From the NCBI RefSeq assembly GCF_014201835.1, contig NZ_JACHFH010000016.1:1-64000 (forward strand): a stretch of 64,000 bases of DNA. Direction: 5' to 3'. The notes beneath the pieces are model-generated. The model had not been told where the DNA came from. It saw only the letters and a program-made list of their open reading frames with translations, and ran no database searches. The stretch comes from Pectinatus brassicae. GTDB lineage: Bacteria; Bacillota; Negativicutes; Selenomonadales; Selenomonadaceae. Positions 44,046 through 51,956 of this stretch are shown one piece after another (within the stretch, counting starts at the first letter, position 1; each line of letters opens with the position of its first letter). Made by a program: the position numbers and the translations under genes.

Positions 44046-45062
44046 CTAATTTTTATTTTTTTCGAGCCGGCGTGTAATTTCTTTTATCTGTTTGCGCATT
44101 TGCGGAGCATGAGCTGACGCCGCAGTCATGCGCAGCCATTCGCTATGCGGTCTGGCAGGAAATCCCGCATAAAAAACATTTTCCGGCGTATTATTTATAA
44201 TACCCGAACGAGCTGCAAAAACTGAATTGGCGCCAATTTCAATATGTCCAACAGTACCAACCTGACCGCCAAAGGTCACATTATGTCCGACCTTAGTTGA
44301 GCCAGATATTCCTGTTTGGGCAACAATTAATGTATTTTCACCAATATCACAATTATGCCCAATATGCACAAGATTATCAATCTTAGTACCTGTCCTAATA
44401 TAGGTAGTGCCCATAGCAGCTCGATCAACTGCCGCATTAGCTCCTATTTCAACATCATTCTCAACTACAACATTGCCAATCTGCGGTACTTTTATATGTT
44501 TGCCCTTTTTGGTAACAAACCCAAAACCATCCGAACCGATAACTGTTGAACTATGTATTATGACATTACTGCCTACCTCACAAAATTCCCGCACCGTAAC
44601 ATTAGAATAAAGACAGGTTTCATTACCAATCCGAGCATATTGTCCAACATAAGTATGCGGATACAAAATTACATCATCACCAATCACAGCATTATCATCA
44701 ACTACCGCAAATGGCATTATAGCGACATTTTTGCCAATAATAACATTATTACCAATACTGGCTTTATCACTAATTTCTCTTTTAATCGTCAACGGCGGCG
44801 TAAACAATTCAACTAATTTTATAAAAGATTCACGCGGATTTTCAACAATTATAACCGGCTTAGCAAATGCTTCTATCCCTTCAGGCAGAATAACTGCCGC
44901 CGCTTGGCAAGTTCTTGCTTCCTCTATATGCGGTTCCACAGCAAAAGTAATATCACTTACCTTTGCTGCCGCAATATTAGCTACACCAGCTATTTTAATA
45001 TTGGCATCCCCCTGCAGTCGACCACCGATTAGTTGTGCTAACTCCCCCAAGGTTTTTTCCAT
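44046..45062 (-). CDS. lpxD: UDP-3-O-(3-hydroxyacyl)glucosamine N-acyltransferase
   Basis: Adds the N-linked acyl chain to make UDP-2,3-diacylglucosamine. The 338-aa protein has the N-terminal uridine-binding domain (about 1-100, with TLGELAQLIGGRLQGDANIK), a long hexapeptide left-handed helix (about 105-310) and a C-terminal helix. The catalytic His is in the DNLVHIGHNCDIG segment. It follows the Skp-like lipoprotein gene by 17 bp, like the skp-lpxD pair of proteobacteria. Confidence 0.97.
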   Translation of the reverse strand: MEKTLGELAQLIGGRLQGDANIKIAGVANIAAAKVSDITFAVEPHIEEARTCQAAAVILPEGIEAFAKPVIIVENPRESFIKLVELFTPPLTIKREISDKASIGNNVIIGKNVAIMPFAVVDDNAVIGDDVILYPHTYVGQYARIGNETCLYSNVTVREFCEVGSNVIIHSSTVIGSDGFGFVTKKGKHIKVPQIGNVVVENDVEIGANAAVDRAAMGTTYIRTGTKIDNLVHIGHNCDIGENTLIVAQTGISGSTKVGHNVTFGGQVGTVGHIEIGANSVFAARSGIINNTPENVFYAGFPARPHSEWLRMTAASAHAPQMRKQIKEITRRLEKNKN

Positions 45063-45079
45063 AAGAAAAACACTTCCTC

Positions 45080-45565
45080 TTACTGTAATTTTTTTATAAC
45101 CTCGTCAGTTATATCGATTCCACCATTGACTACAGCGCCATCTACCCTGGCAGCATCCTCTTTACTTCCCTGCGGATCAAGTCCTACACTGCTTTTTATT
45201 GTAACGGCTGATAACCCTTTTTCTTTGCTTATCTGTGCTAGTACATTATCAATTAACGTACGTCTTTTAGCATTATATTTTTGCTGAATCCCATAAGCCT
45301 TACGTTGCAGTTGCTGTACTTCTTTCGTATAATCCTCTGGTTTCATGCTGCCTTGTTTTTTTATTAACTCTTCCATTTGTGCATTTACTGTTTTGTATTC
45401 ATTTTCAAAATCAGTATTTATTTTTTTGATTTGCGGACTCTGTGTTGATACCAATGCGATATCAATATATCCTATCTTAGCCTTATTGGAACACCCTGCT
45501 AATAAAAAACATGCTGCTATTGTTATACATACTGCCAATAAAATTTTTCTTACTTTCTGACTCAA
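45080..45565 (-). CDS. Skp/OmpH-like lipoprotein
   Basis: A 161-aa protein with a lipobox LLAG-C25 after a signal peptide, so it is predicted to be lipid-anchored. The rest is a Skp/OmpH pattern: IGYIDIALVSTQSPQIKKIN, then a charged coiled coil with KEVQQLQRKAYGIQQKY and KRRTLIDNVLAQISKEKGLSAV, ending GGIDITDEVIKKLQ. Skp is normally a soluble periplasmic trimer; a lipid anchor is unusual. TTG start with GGAGGG. It is the third of three Skp-type genes. Confidence 0.83.
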   Translation of the reverse strand: MSQKVRKILLAVCITIAACFLLAGCSNKAKIGYIDIALVSTQSPQIKKINTDFENEYKTVNAQMEELIKKQGSMKPEDYTKEVQQLQRKAYGIQQKYNAKRRTLIDNVLAQISKEKGLSAVTIKSSVGLDPQGSKEDAARVDGAVVNGGIDITDEVIKKLQ

Positions 45566-45580
45566 AACTATCCCTCCATA

Positions 45581-46615
45581 TTATTTCTTTAATTCAGTTA
45601 TAAGCTCTGATGTAATATCTTTAGTTGTACGACTGACAACTAACTGCTCTTTTAAATACTCATTCCAATCCCAATCTAGTAAATCTTCTGTAGCCCTATC
45701 AGCAAAAATTATACTCAAATGTTCTTTTTGGGCAATAATTGCCGCTTTACTGCGAATATCGCTGTATATAGCCTCTTTCAAGGCTTTTATTTCGTCATTT
45801 TTATCGGTTAATTCTTTCTGTAATGATAAAAAATCCTGTTTTTGCTGTTTTAATTTATCATCCTGCTGTTTTAACATTGCCGTTTGCTGCTCAGAAAATC
45901 CTGCTTCTGTCTTTTCCATTGCCATTGCATCTTTTTTATTGGCATCTGTTATTTTTGCCTGCATTTCCTTGAGCTGTGCCTGATAGTAATCTTCCAACGC
46001 CTGTTTTATCATATTTTCATACGCATTGCCAACTTTATGGATTTCTGCTGCCCGTTCCTTTTTTAACTGCATCATTTTACTGTTGAGTTCATCTATCTGT
46101 GTTGGTGATAAGCGCAGATTTTTGGCATTGTCAAGCTGCAGGGTATAATTAAAGATTGGCGTTTGATATTTACTGCTGATTTTTTCAAAATCCGCTGCTT
46201 TTTGCGGAGCCAATTGCTCACGTAATTGTTTTTCTTTATCAATCATCTTATTTTGCAATATCTTATTGCTTATATCCACACGCATTTGGGCCTTTTGCTG
46301 AGTAAAATTAGCAAACGAGTCATTTCTAATTTTCCCCTCGAGCATCGCTGCATGTGATATTGAAGACATCTGAGCTGCTATCTGGCTGCGTTCGCCTTCT
46401 AATTTACGTATATCATTATAACGCGGATGATTTTTTATAACATCTGCCAATTTTACAATCCCTACGGTATTTGTCTTAGTGGTAGTTTTAACAGCAGCAT
46501 CCGATTTATAAAAATGCCTTATTACAAAAAATAATGCTATTACCGCGATTCCAACTGTTAACGTTCCTAATATAACATTTTTTCTTTTTATCTGCTGTTT
46601 TGCCGTAAGACTCAC
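45581..46615 (-). CDS. Large Skp/OmpH-like protein with N-terminal membrane anchor
   Basis: A 344-aa protein, about twice Skp length. It has a basic N-terminus, one TM helix (about 15-34) that is probably an uncleaved anchor, and VGIVKLADVIKNHPRYNDIRKLEG (about 46-70) that resembles the first OmpH strand/helix. A long coiled coil (about 70-295) is rich in Gln, Lys and Asp, ending with a Skp-like LSIIFADRATEDLLDW. The start is GTG with the AAGAG almost adjacent, so the start is not certain. It may be an inner-membrane-tethered periplasmic chaperone. Confidence 0.72.
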   Translation of the reverse strand: MSLTAKQQIKRKNVILGTLTVGIAVIALFFVIRHFYKSDAAVKTTTKTNTVGIVKLADVIKNHPRYNDIRKLEGERSQIAAQMSSISHAAMLEGKIRNDSFANFTQQKAQMRVDISNKILQNKMIDKEKQLREQLAPQKAADFEKISSKYQTPIFNYTLQLDNAKNLRLSPTQIDELNSKMMQLKKERAAEIHKVGNAYENMIKQALEDYYQAQLKEMQAKITDANKKDAMAMEKTEAGFSEQQTAMLKQQDDKLKQQKQDFLSLQKELTDKNDEIKALKEAIYSDIRSKAAIIAQKEHLSIIFADRATEDLLDWDWNEYLKEQLVVSRTTKDITSELITELKK

Positions 46616-46628
46616 CTCTTCAGAAAAT

Positions 46629-46649
46629 TACCGAGCCCAAGGCTCGGTA
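46629..46649 (-). terminator. Hairpin between the two Skp-like genes
   Basis: TACCGAGCC and GGCTCGGTA form a perfect 9-bp stem with a 3-nt loop; on the minus strand ATTTTC follows. It lies just upstream of the large Skp-like gene and probably attenuates readthrough from the small Skp-like gene. Confidence 0.5.
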
Positions 46650-46689
46650 TTTATTTTTAGCCAATTAAAATCTGTTTTTATTGACTAAC

Positions 46690-47160
46690 TTATTTTTTTT
46701 GCATTTTGCTTAATACATCCTGCGTAATATCCTGTCCACCATAGATAACACTGTTTTTATCTAATACTACAGTCAAGCCTTTAGCATCAGCTACAGTTTG
46801 AATATTAGCCTTAACTGTTTCAATAATCGGCGCTAATAATTCTTTTTGTTTTTTTACCATTTCGTCTCTGATTTTTAAGGCATAATCACTTTTTTCTTTA
46901 TCACTCATATTAGCTGTCTTAGTTTTAAAATCTTCTTCTACTTTTTTCTGTTCGGCCTGCATTTGTGTACGAGCTTGTGCTAATTGCGGCGAACTTGATA
47001 CAAGCTGTTGATAATCAACAACACCAACATTAGAAGAAGATGCTGCTGAAGCTATGCCCGAATCATACTGCGATATTCCAATGGCAGCAATACTTAGAAC
47101 AAATACAGCTGCAATAACAAAACTTATAATTTTTATTTGCTTTTTTTGAAAATTAATCAT
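46690..47160 (-). CDS. Skp/OmpH-family periplasmic chaperone
   Basis: A 156-aa protein with an N-terminal hydrophobic signal (about 8-30, SAASS region), then VGVVDYQQLVSSSPQLAQARTQM (split around residues 46-68), a charged coiled coil and a C-terminal strand VADAKGLTVVLDKNSVIYGGQDITQDVLSKM. This is the classical Skp/OmpH length and pattern; Skp holds unfolded outer-membrane proteins for delivery to BamA. It has its own promoter and an AGGGAG ribosome site. Confidence 0.9.
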   Translation of the reverse strand: MINFQKKQIKIISFVIAAVFVLSIAAIGISQYDSGIASAASSSNVGVVDYQQLVSSSPQLAQARTQMQAEQKKVEEDFKTKTANMSDKEKSDYALKIRDEMVKKQKELLAPIIETVKANIQTVADAKGLTVVLDKNSVIYGGQDITQDVLSKMQKK

Positions 47161-47204
47161 TTATATACTCCCTTAATGAAACTTTTATTTTTAGAATTAA
47201 AAAC

Positions 47205-47233
47205 ATTATAACAAACTGTTTTTTTTTATTCAA
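47205..47233 (-). promoter_or_regulatory. Promoter of the small skp-like gene
   Basis: On the minus strand TTGAAT (47228-47233) and a perfect TATAAT (47205-47210) are separated by 17 bp, 45 bp before the ATG. It lies just after the gene for the unknown outer-membrane protein (ends 47242). Confidence 0.6.
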
Positions 47234-47241
47234 GTAACATA

Positions 47242-48543
47242 CTAGAAATTACCAATAAGACGTATCCAGCGATTTCTTCTGCCATCATCCTGATCGAGAA
47301 CATATTCCAGGCTTATAAAATCATGTACCTTATAACGAATAGCCGCTTCCCAATTATTATTTTCCGGCATATAGCTGAATCTGCCCAGCCACCTGTCATC
47401 AAAAACATCTTTAGCATCAACAGACCATATATCATCATCAAAAAAATACCGACCACCTAAACGCCATTTATCATTAAAATGATAATAATAGCCCGCTGCC
47501 CAATCAGCCTCAGTTTCCTGAGGCAGAAAAAACAATTGCGTGAATAATTCATGCTTTGTCTTAAATATTTTCCCCAGATGCAGCCGATAAACATTATTGG
47601 CCTTATCATCATCGCGACCAAAGTCGCTCCAGCCCTGAATATTTATATTATAATCCTTAGTGTCTGAATAAGTTGTGATTTGTGTTTTTTCACCAACGGC
47701 AAAATTCACTTTAGTATGCATGTTAAATAGTGAAAATGCTTTATTGGCATCAAGATCTGCAGCTAACTTCCTGGCAAAATAATCCTGATGACGTTCCACA
47801 AATTCCACAGGAACCCCTAATAAAATATCCGTCTGACTCTGTAAATACAGCCGTTCCTGTAATAAATAGACATTAGGCATAGAATTTGAGCGCATCCTTA
47901 AGTCCACTGTCCTGACAACCGGCATACGTGGGTAAATAGTCACTGCTACTTTTGTTGTTTCACCCGGCTGCATATCAAAATCAGCACGAAATTCCGGCAA
48001 TTTTTTTTGCATAAAATCATTTAAATTATGCTTTAAGATGCCATTACTCCAATCAACTGCGTCAATAGGCAATCCCCTTAAATTATCCTTAAACAATTTG
48101 TCGATACCTTGTATATCCTGCAGTGCCAAAGTTGCAATTTCAGGTGAAACACCATCGGTTTTTACTGTAACGTCTACTTTATTTATAGTATCAGACCACG
48201 GCAGTAGTCTAACAATTATATTTACATTTTGACCTGCTTCTACAGATACATTAGTTACAGTATAGCCAACCAATATTTTATTAAATACTTCTTCTATTGT
48301 ATCTTCATATTGAATTTTTTGCGCAGCCACCTGCTCATATTGCTTACCGCTCAATAACTGCTGTGCTATAACGGCTATACTTGTCTGCATTCGCTGCCTT
48401 ATCAATAGAGGGATCTGCCCATTAGTTTCCGTGATGACAATATTTATATCATCATCGGCAATTATTGCCGCCGATGCTACATGACAATATCCCAAAAAAA
48501 ACAAGCACAGCGGCAAAAATAAGATTTTTCTATTAAAATTCAT
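47242..48543 (-). CDS. Outer-membrane protein of unknown function beside bamA
   Basis: A 433-aa protein I do not recognise. It has a signal peptide (1-26, ending ASA) and an N-terminal region of about 240 residues with alternating strands and helices; the pair around VSVEAGQNVNIIVRLLP and VDVTVKTDGVSPEIATLAL could be POTRA-like or similar periplasmic folds. The C-terminal ~170 residues alternate aromatic and polar residues in short strands (QLFFLPQETEADWAAGYYYH, RLGGRYFFDDDIW) and end IRLIGNF, with a terminal Phe, as for an outer-membrane beta-barrel. It is between bamA and the skp-like genes, so a role in outer-membrane assembly is plausible. Confidence 0.65.
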   Translation of the reverse strand: MNFNRKILFLPLCLFFLGYCHVASAAIIADDDINIVITETNGQIPLLIRQRMQTSIAVIAQQLLSGKQYEQVAAQKIQYEDTIEEVFNKILVGYTVTNVSVEAGQNVNIIVRLLPWSDTINKVDVTVKTDGVSPEIATLALQDIQGIDKLFKDNLRGLPIDAVDWSNGILKHNLNDFMQKKLPEFRADFDMQPGETTKVAVTIYPRMPVVRTVDLRMRSNSMPNVYLLQERLYLQSQTDILLGVPVEFVERHQDYFARKLAADLDANKAFSLFNMHTKVNFAVGEKTQITTYSDTKDYNINIQGWSDFGRDDDKANNVYRLHLGKIFKTKHELFTQLFFLPQETEADWAAGYYYHFNDKWRLGGRYFFDDDIWSVDAKDVFDDRWLGRFSYMPENNNWEAAIRYKVHDFISLEYVLDQDDGRRNRWIRLIGNF

Positions 48544-48565
48544 AGCAATACCTTTTACTATTCGT

Positions 48566-50515
48566 TTAGAAGGTTCCGCCTACTGAAAAATGCGTACGTC
48601 CACCATCCTCACCAATACCATAGTCAAGGCGCAGCGGTCCTACCGGTGTTTCTATTTGAAAACCAATACCATAACTGTGGTGAAGTGTGAAGCTGTCTTC
48701 AACGGATTGCCAAGCCCAGCTCTTACCTTCCCAAGCATCTCCCATATCAAAGAACAAGGCACCCTGTACTTTTTTTACAATTGGGAAACGATATTCTACT
48801 GAACCTGTTATCATATTATTGCCCTTGAACTGATCATCCTTATAGCCGCGCAGTGTAGTTTGCCCACCAATCTCAAAACGGCCTGATTCCGGCAAATCAC
48901 TATCAGAATAACCGCCGTTAAAACGTAATGCCAATACATGTGAATGACCTAAATTAAAGTAACGCTGTGCACTAAGCATATACTTATCATAAGAAAAGTC
49001 ACCGCCTAATCCGGCAGCTTCTACCGAAGCACTGTATTTACTACCCTCTGAAGGATTATAAATATTATCGCGTGTATCAACTACATGAGCCAACGTTATG
49101 CTGCGCGTAGTACCAAAATTACTGTTAATCCAATCTTGTTCATTGCTTCTGTCCAAACCACTTTCATGTCCATCATATTGATCATCACGAATTTTTAAGG
49201 TCACAAAATTAGTTGTATATTCATTAGCCGGACGCCCTAATGATATTTCGCCGCCTTTATAACTGCGGTCATATTCTTCGATTTCATGCCCCTGGGTATT
49301 ATAGTCATCATATTGATATGTACGGTCATAAAGACGAAGACCTAATGATGTTTCTTTGGAATCAAGCCAAGGATGACGGTAGCTGAATGTATAGCCATGG
49401 TCATCACTGCTATCGCCGCCAAATTCATAGGTAAGTTTCGCAGAATCACCAGTTCCACGCAGATTACTGTCACTAAGGCTAACCATCCCAATAAATCCGT
49501 CACTGCTGCTATAACCAGCGCCAATACCAAATGAACCCGTACGTTTTTCGACTACAGTTGTTTCAATGATAATATTATTAGGATTTTGCTGACCTGGCAG
49601 TAACTTCATATTTACATCCTGGAAAAAACCCAAATTATAAATACGCTGCATACTGCGTTTAGCCAGCTTAGCATTAAAGGCATCACCCGGTTTCATACGC
49701 ATTTCTCTGGTTATAACTTTTGCCTTAGTTTTATCATTACCTTTAACCGTATAGCCTTCAACAATACCTTCATTAAAGTCAATATTCAATACGCCATCAT
49801 CATTCATTGACATATTATTTACTTTTGCTAAAATATAACCTTCTTTACGATATTCAGCTTCTACATTGGCAATATCAGTATTGACCGTTTTGGTGTTTAT
49901 TACCTTTCCCTCTTCTAATGCCAATAATGATTTTATTTTTGCCTCAGTAAATTCCTTATTACCTGTTATATTAACTTTATTCAATATCGGATTTTCTAAA
50001 ACATGGTATGTTACTTTTATGCCTTCGGGTACAACTTCATACGCGGGAAAATTATCATAAAAAAAGCCGGTATCGTAAATAGCCTGACGATCAGCTGCTA
50101 CATTATCAGCGGAAAACTCGCCGCCTGCTTTGGTTTTAAGAGCCTCCAGCACCGTTGCTTCAGGTATGTTTTTCAGACCGGTGACAGCAACCTTTACTAC
50201 TGTCAAACCATTGTACTGTGCTGTTGTCCCAGCTAAATCTTTTTCCACTGGGCGCTGTTTTTGCCAATCATCAATACGTTTTGTACCCGCATTATCTTTC
50301 TTGGCTTTATCCACATCAGACATTTCCTGCTTTACACCTGGTGCATCTTTAATTATTTTATTATTGTCTGCTGTCTGGGGAGCTTTGCTGTCAGCAACTG
50401 TATTATATGCCGCTCCATCAGTTTGTGCATGCACAACTGGCATTTCCAATAAAGTAAAATTAGTTACCGCCATTGCTACTGCACAGGCTAATAAACGACC
50501 TCTTTTTTTGTTCAA
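48566..50515 (-). CDS. bamA: BamA/Omp85 outer-membrane protein assembly factor
   Basis: Inserts beta-barrel proteins into the outer membrane. The 649-aa protein starts with TTG behind GGAGG (a longer frame to 50590 has no site). Signal peptide 1-30 is followed by a low-complexity acidic linker (about 31-95) and about three POTRA domains (roughly 100-330), fewer than the five of E. coli BamA. The 16-strand barrel domain (about 330-649) has the conserved loop-6 motif as TTLRGYKDDQFKGNN and ends in HFSVGGTF with a C-terminal Phe. No BamB-E homologue is visible, and the strain may use BamA alone or with the neighbouring unknown proteins. Confidence 0.94.
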   Translation of the reverse strand: MNKKRGRLLACAVAMAVTNFTLLEMPVVHAQTDGAAYNTVADSKAPQTADNNKIIKDAPGVKQEMSDVDKAKKDNAGTKRIDDWQKQRPVEKDLAGTTAQYNGLTVVKVAVTGLKNIPEATVLEALKTKAGGEFSADNVAADRQAIYDTGFFYDNFPAYEVVPEGIKVTYHVLENPILNKVNITGNKEFTEAKIKSLLALEEGKVINTKTVNTDIANVEAEYRKEGYILAKVNNMSMNDDGVLNIDFNEGIVEGYTVKGNDKTKAKVITREMRMKPGDAFNAKLAKRSMQRIYNLGFFQDVNMKLLPGQQNPNNIIIETTVVEKRTGSFGIGAGYSSSDGFIGMVSLSDSNLRGTGDSAKLTYEFGGDSSDDHGYTFSYRHPWLDSKETSLGLRLYDRTYQYDDYNTQGHEIEEYDRSYKGGEISLGRPANEYTTNFVTLKIRDDQYDGHESGLDRSNEQDWINSNFGTTRSITLAHVVDTRDNIYNPSEGSKYSASVEAAGLGGDFSYDKYMLSAQRYFNLGHSHVLALRFNGGYSDSDLPESGRFEIGGQTTLRGYKDDQFKGNNMITGSVEYRFPIVKKVQGALFFDMGDAWEGKSWAWQSVEDSFTLHHSYGIGFQIETPVGPLRLDYGIGEDGGRTHFSVGGTF

Positions 50516-50603
50516 ACAAATTACCTCCAGAATATATGTCTTATTATAATTATTAATCTTTAACGTCTTATCCAACTTAACTAATCTCATACAAGAATAA
50601 AAT

Positions 50604-51158
50604 TTATTCCTGCAACGTTTTTTTGGCAGTACGCATTAACTGCTGCATCTCTTTTGATGGAACATTAGATTGTATACTAGGATTTGTTTTTAATTCATTC
50701 TCTGAGACAGCTGGCTTATTTATTTTACTAATAATCTTATTATTGTCTTTTGCAGACACAACCCTAGCTTCTTGCCTAATTGGCAGCGTATTTTTTATTT
50801 TTGCTACTGCCTGCTGACTCGCTGCTGGATCTGCTGCTTCAATACGTGCTTTATTTACCGACACTACTGAAGCTGGTTTAGTAGCAATACTCTTATCTTG
50901 GTTATTTTTTTCTGGCATAAAAAAAGCTATTGCTGCAAACACACAAATACTAAGTGACAGTATTATCCCCCATTGCTTCACTGATAATATAAAAGATTGT
51001 TTGTTTTTTTCTTTGGCCCGCTTTAACTCTGCTTCGGCCAGCATAAGATGGATATCACCACGAATATTATTTTGATTATTCAACGATGTTTCGGCTTTAC
51101 CTAGCCATTTTTTCGCAGCAGTGATATGCTCCTTCATCATATTATCAACTTTTGCCAT
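50604..51158 (-). CDS. Unknown single-pass membrane protein upstream of bamA
   Basis: A 184-aa protein I do not recognise. Residues 1-60 are helical and charged, with a possible TPR-like or hairpin pattern (ITAAKKWLGKAETSLNNQN, IHLMLAEAELKRAKEKN). One TM helix lies at about 66-84 (WGIILSLSICVFAAIAFFM), followed by a Lys/Ala/Gln-rich, probably disordered periplasmic tail. A short helix near the end (MQQLMRTAKKTLQE) may be an interaction motif. The start has AGGGGGG upstream. It lies 14 bp outside the long bamA frame and 88 bp before the bamA start, so it is probably cotranscribed. Confidence 0.6.
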   Translation of the reverse strand: MAKVDNMMKEHITAAKKWLGKAETSLNNQNNIRGDIHLMLAEAELKRAKEKNKQSFILSVKQWGIILSLSICVFAAIAFFMPEKNNQDKSIATKPASVVSVNKARIEAADPAASQQAVAKIKNTLPIRQEARVVSAKDNNKIISKINKPAVSENELKTNPSIQSNVPSKEMQQLMRTAKKTLQE

Positions 51159-51282
51159 AAACTGCCCCCCCTAATATGCCTAATTATAATATCCATAAAA
51201 AATTTTATATTATACATGTCATTTTAGCGGATATATTATTTTATTTCAGGGTTTTTCAGCTTTTAAATGAATTTTCTTGTTC

Positions 51283-51291
51283 ATTATAGCA
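51283..51291 (-). promoter_or_regulatory. Extended -10 promoter upstream of the bamA unit
   Basis: On the minus strand TGC-TATAAT (TATAAT at 51283-51288) is an extended -10 element in the 165-bp gap after the sigma-factor gene. No clear -35 box is seen. Other TATAAT-like boxes occur closer to the gene. Confidence 0.35.
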
Positions 51292-51323
51292 TATTATCTA
51301 TGAATTAATACAGTTATTCTTAT

Positions 51324-51944
51324 TCAATGCCAATTATGCATGAATTTAGACATCATGCCACGTAGACGCTGTACTGCTTTTTTTTGCAACCGATAAACAT
51401 GTGCCAAACTAATATCCAAAGACTGTGCTAATTCCTGTGGTGGCCTGTCTTTTAGATAAACACTATCTAATACTATCCGCTCCTTATCCGGCAAGCGCAG
51501 CATTTCCTTTTGAATATAATTATTTAAAAAGTTTTTTTCGGCCTGTTCCGACACATTAATGTCAGATGCAATAAATTCCTGCTCCTCCGTCAGAATATCG
51601 CTATAAACAAATTGTTCACCTTTATATTCTTTTTTTAAACAATTTATAATTCGCCCCTTTATACGGTGTACAGCATATAAGGAAAAAGCGATGTTTTTTT
51701 CTGGTTCATAGCGTTCAACTGCTTCAATCAAGCCAATAATACCCTCTTGAACTAAGTCCATAACAAATTCCACTGTAATAAACGGACGAATACATTTAAA
51801 AACTAAGGGCTGATATGATTCTATTATTTGGCAACGAGCATCATCATCATTATGCTTCTTATAATTGTACCATAATGTCGCTTCTTCTTCTGGCTCTAAT
51901 AAATTTATTTTTTGTATCTCAGCCATATAATCTCTAATATCCAT
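51324..51944 (-). CDS. Sigma-70 family RNA polymerase sigma factor
   Basis: A 206-aa alternative sigma factor. Region 2 (about 40-115) has YQPLVFKCIRPFIT, VMDLVQEGIIGLIEAVERYEP and IAFSLYAVHRIKGRIINCLK, and region 4 (about 145-200) has LRLPDKERIVLDSVYLKDRPPQELAQ with a helix-turn-helix SLDISLAHVYRLQKKAVQRL (each read within those spans). Region 3 is short or absent. It resembles the FliA/SigF-type branch more than ECF factors, but I cannot place it exactly. No anti-sigma gene is adjacent. AAAGGAGGGG precedes the start, 13 bp after tamB. Confidence 0.85.
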   Translation of the reverse strand: MDIRDYMAEIQKINLLEPEEEATLWYNYKKHNDDDARCQIIESYQPLVFKCIRPFITVEFVMDLVQEGIIGLIEAVERYEPEKNIAFSLYAVHRIKGRIINCLKKEYKGEQFVYSDILTEEQEFIASDINVSEQAEKNFLNNYIQKEMLRLPDKERIVLDSVYLKDRPPQELAQSLDISLAHVYRLQKKAVQRLRGMMSKFMHNWH

Positions 51945-51956
51945 ATCACCCCTCCT

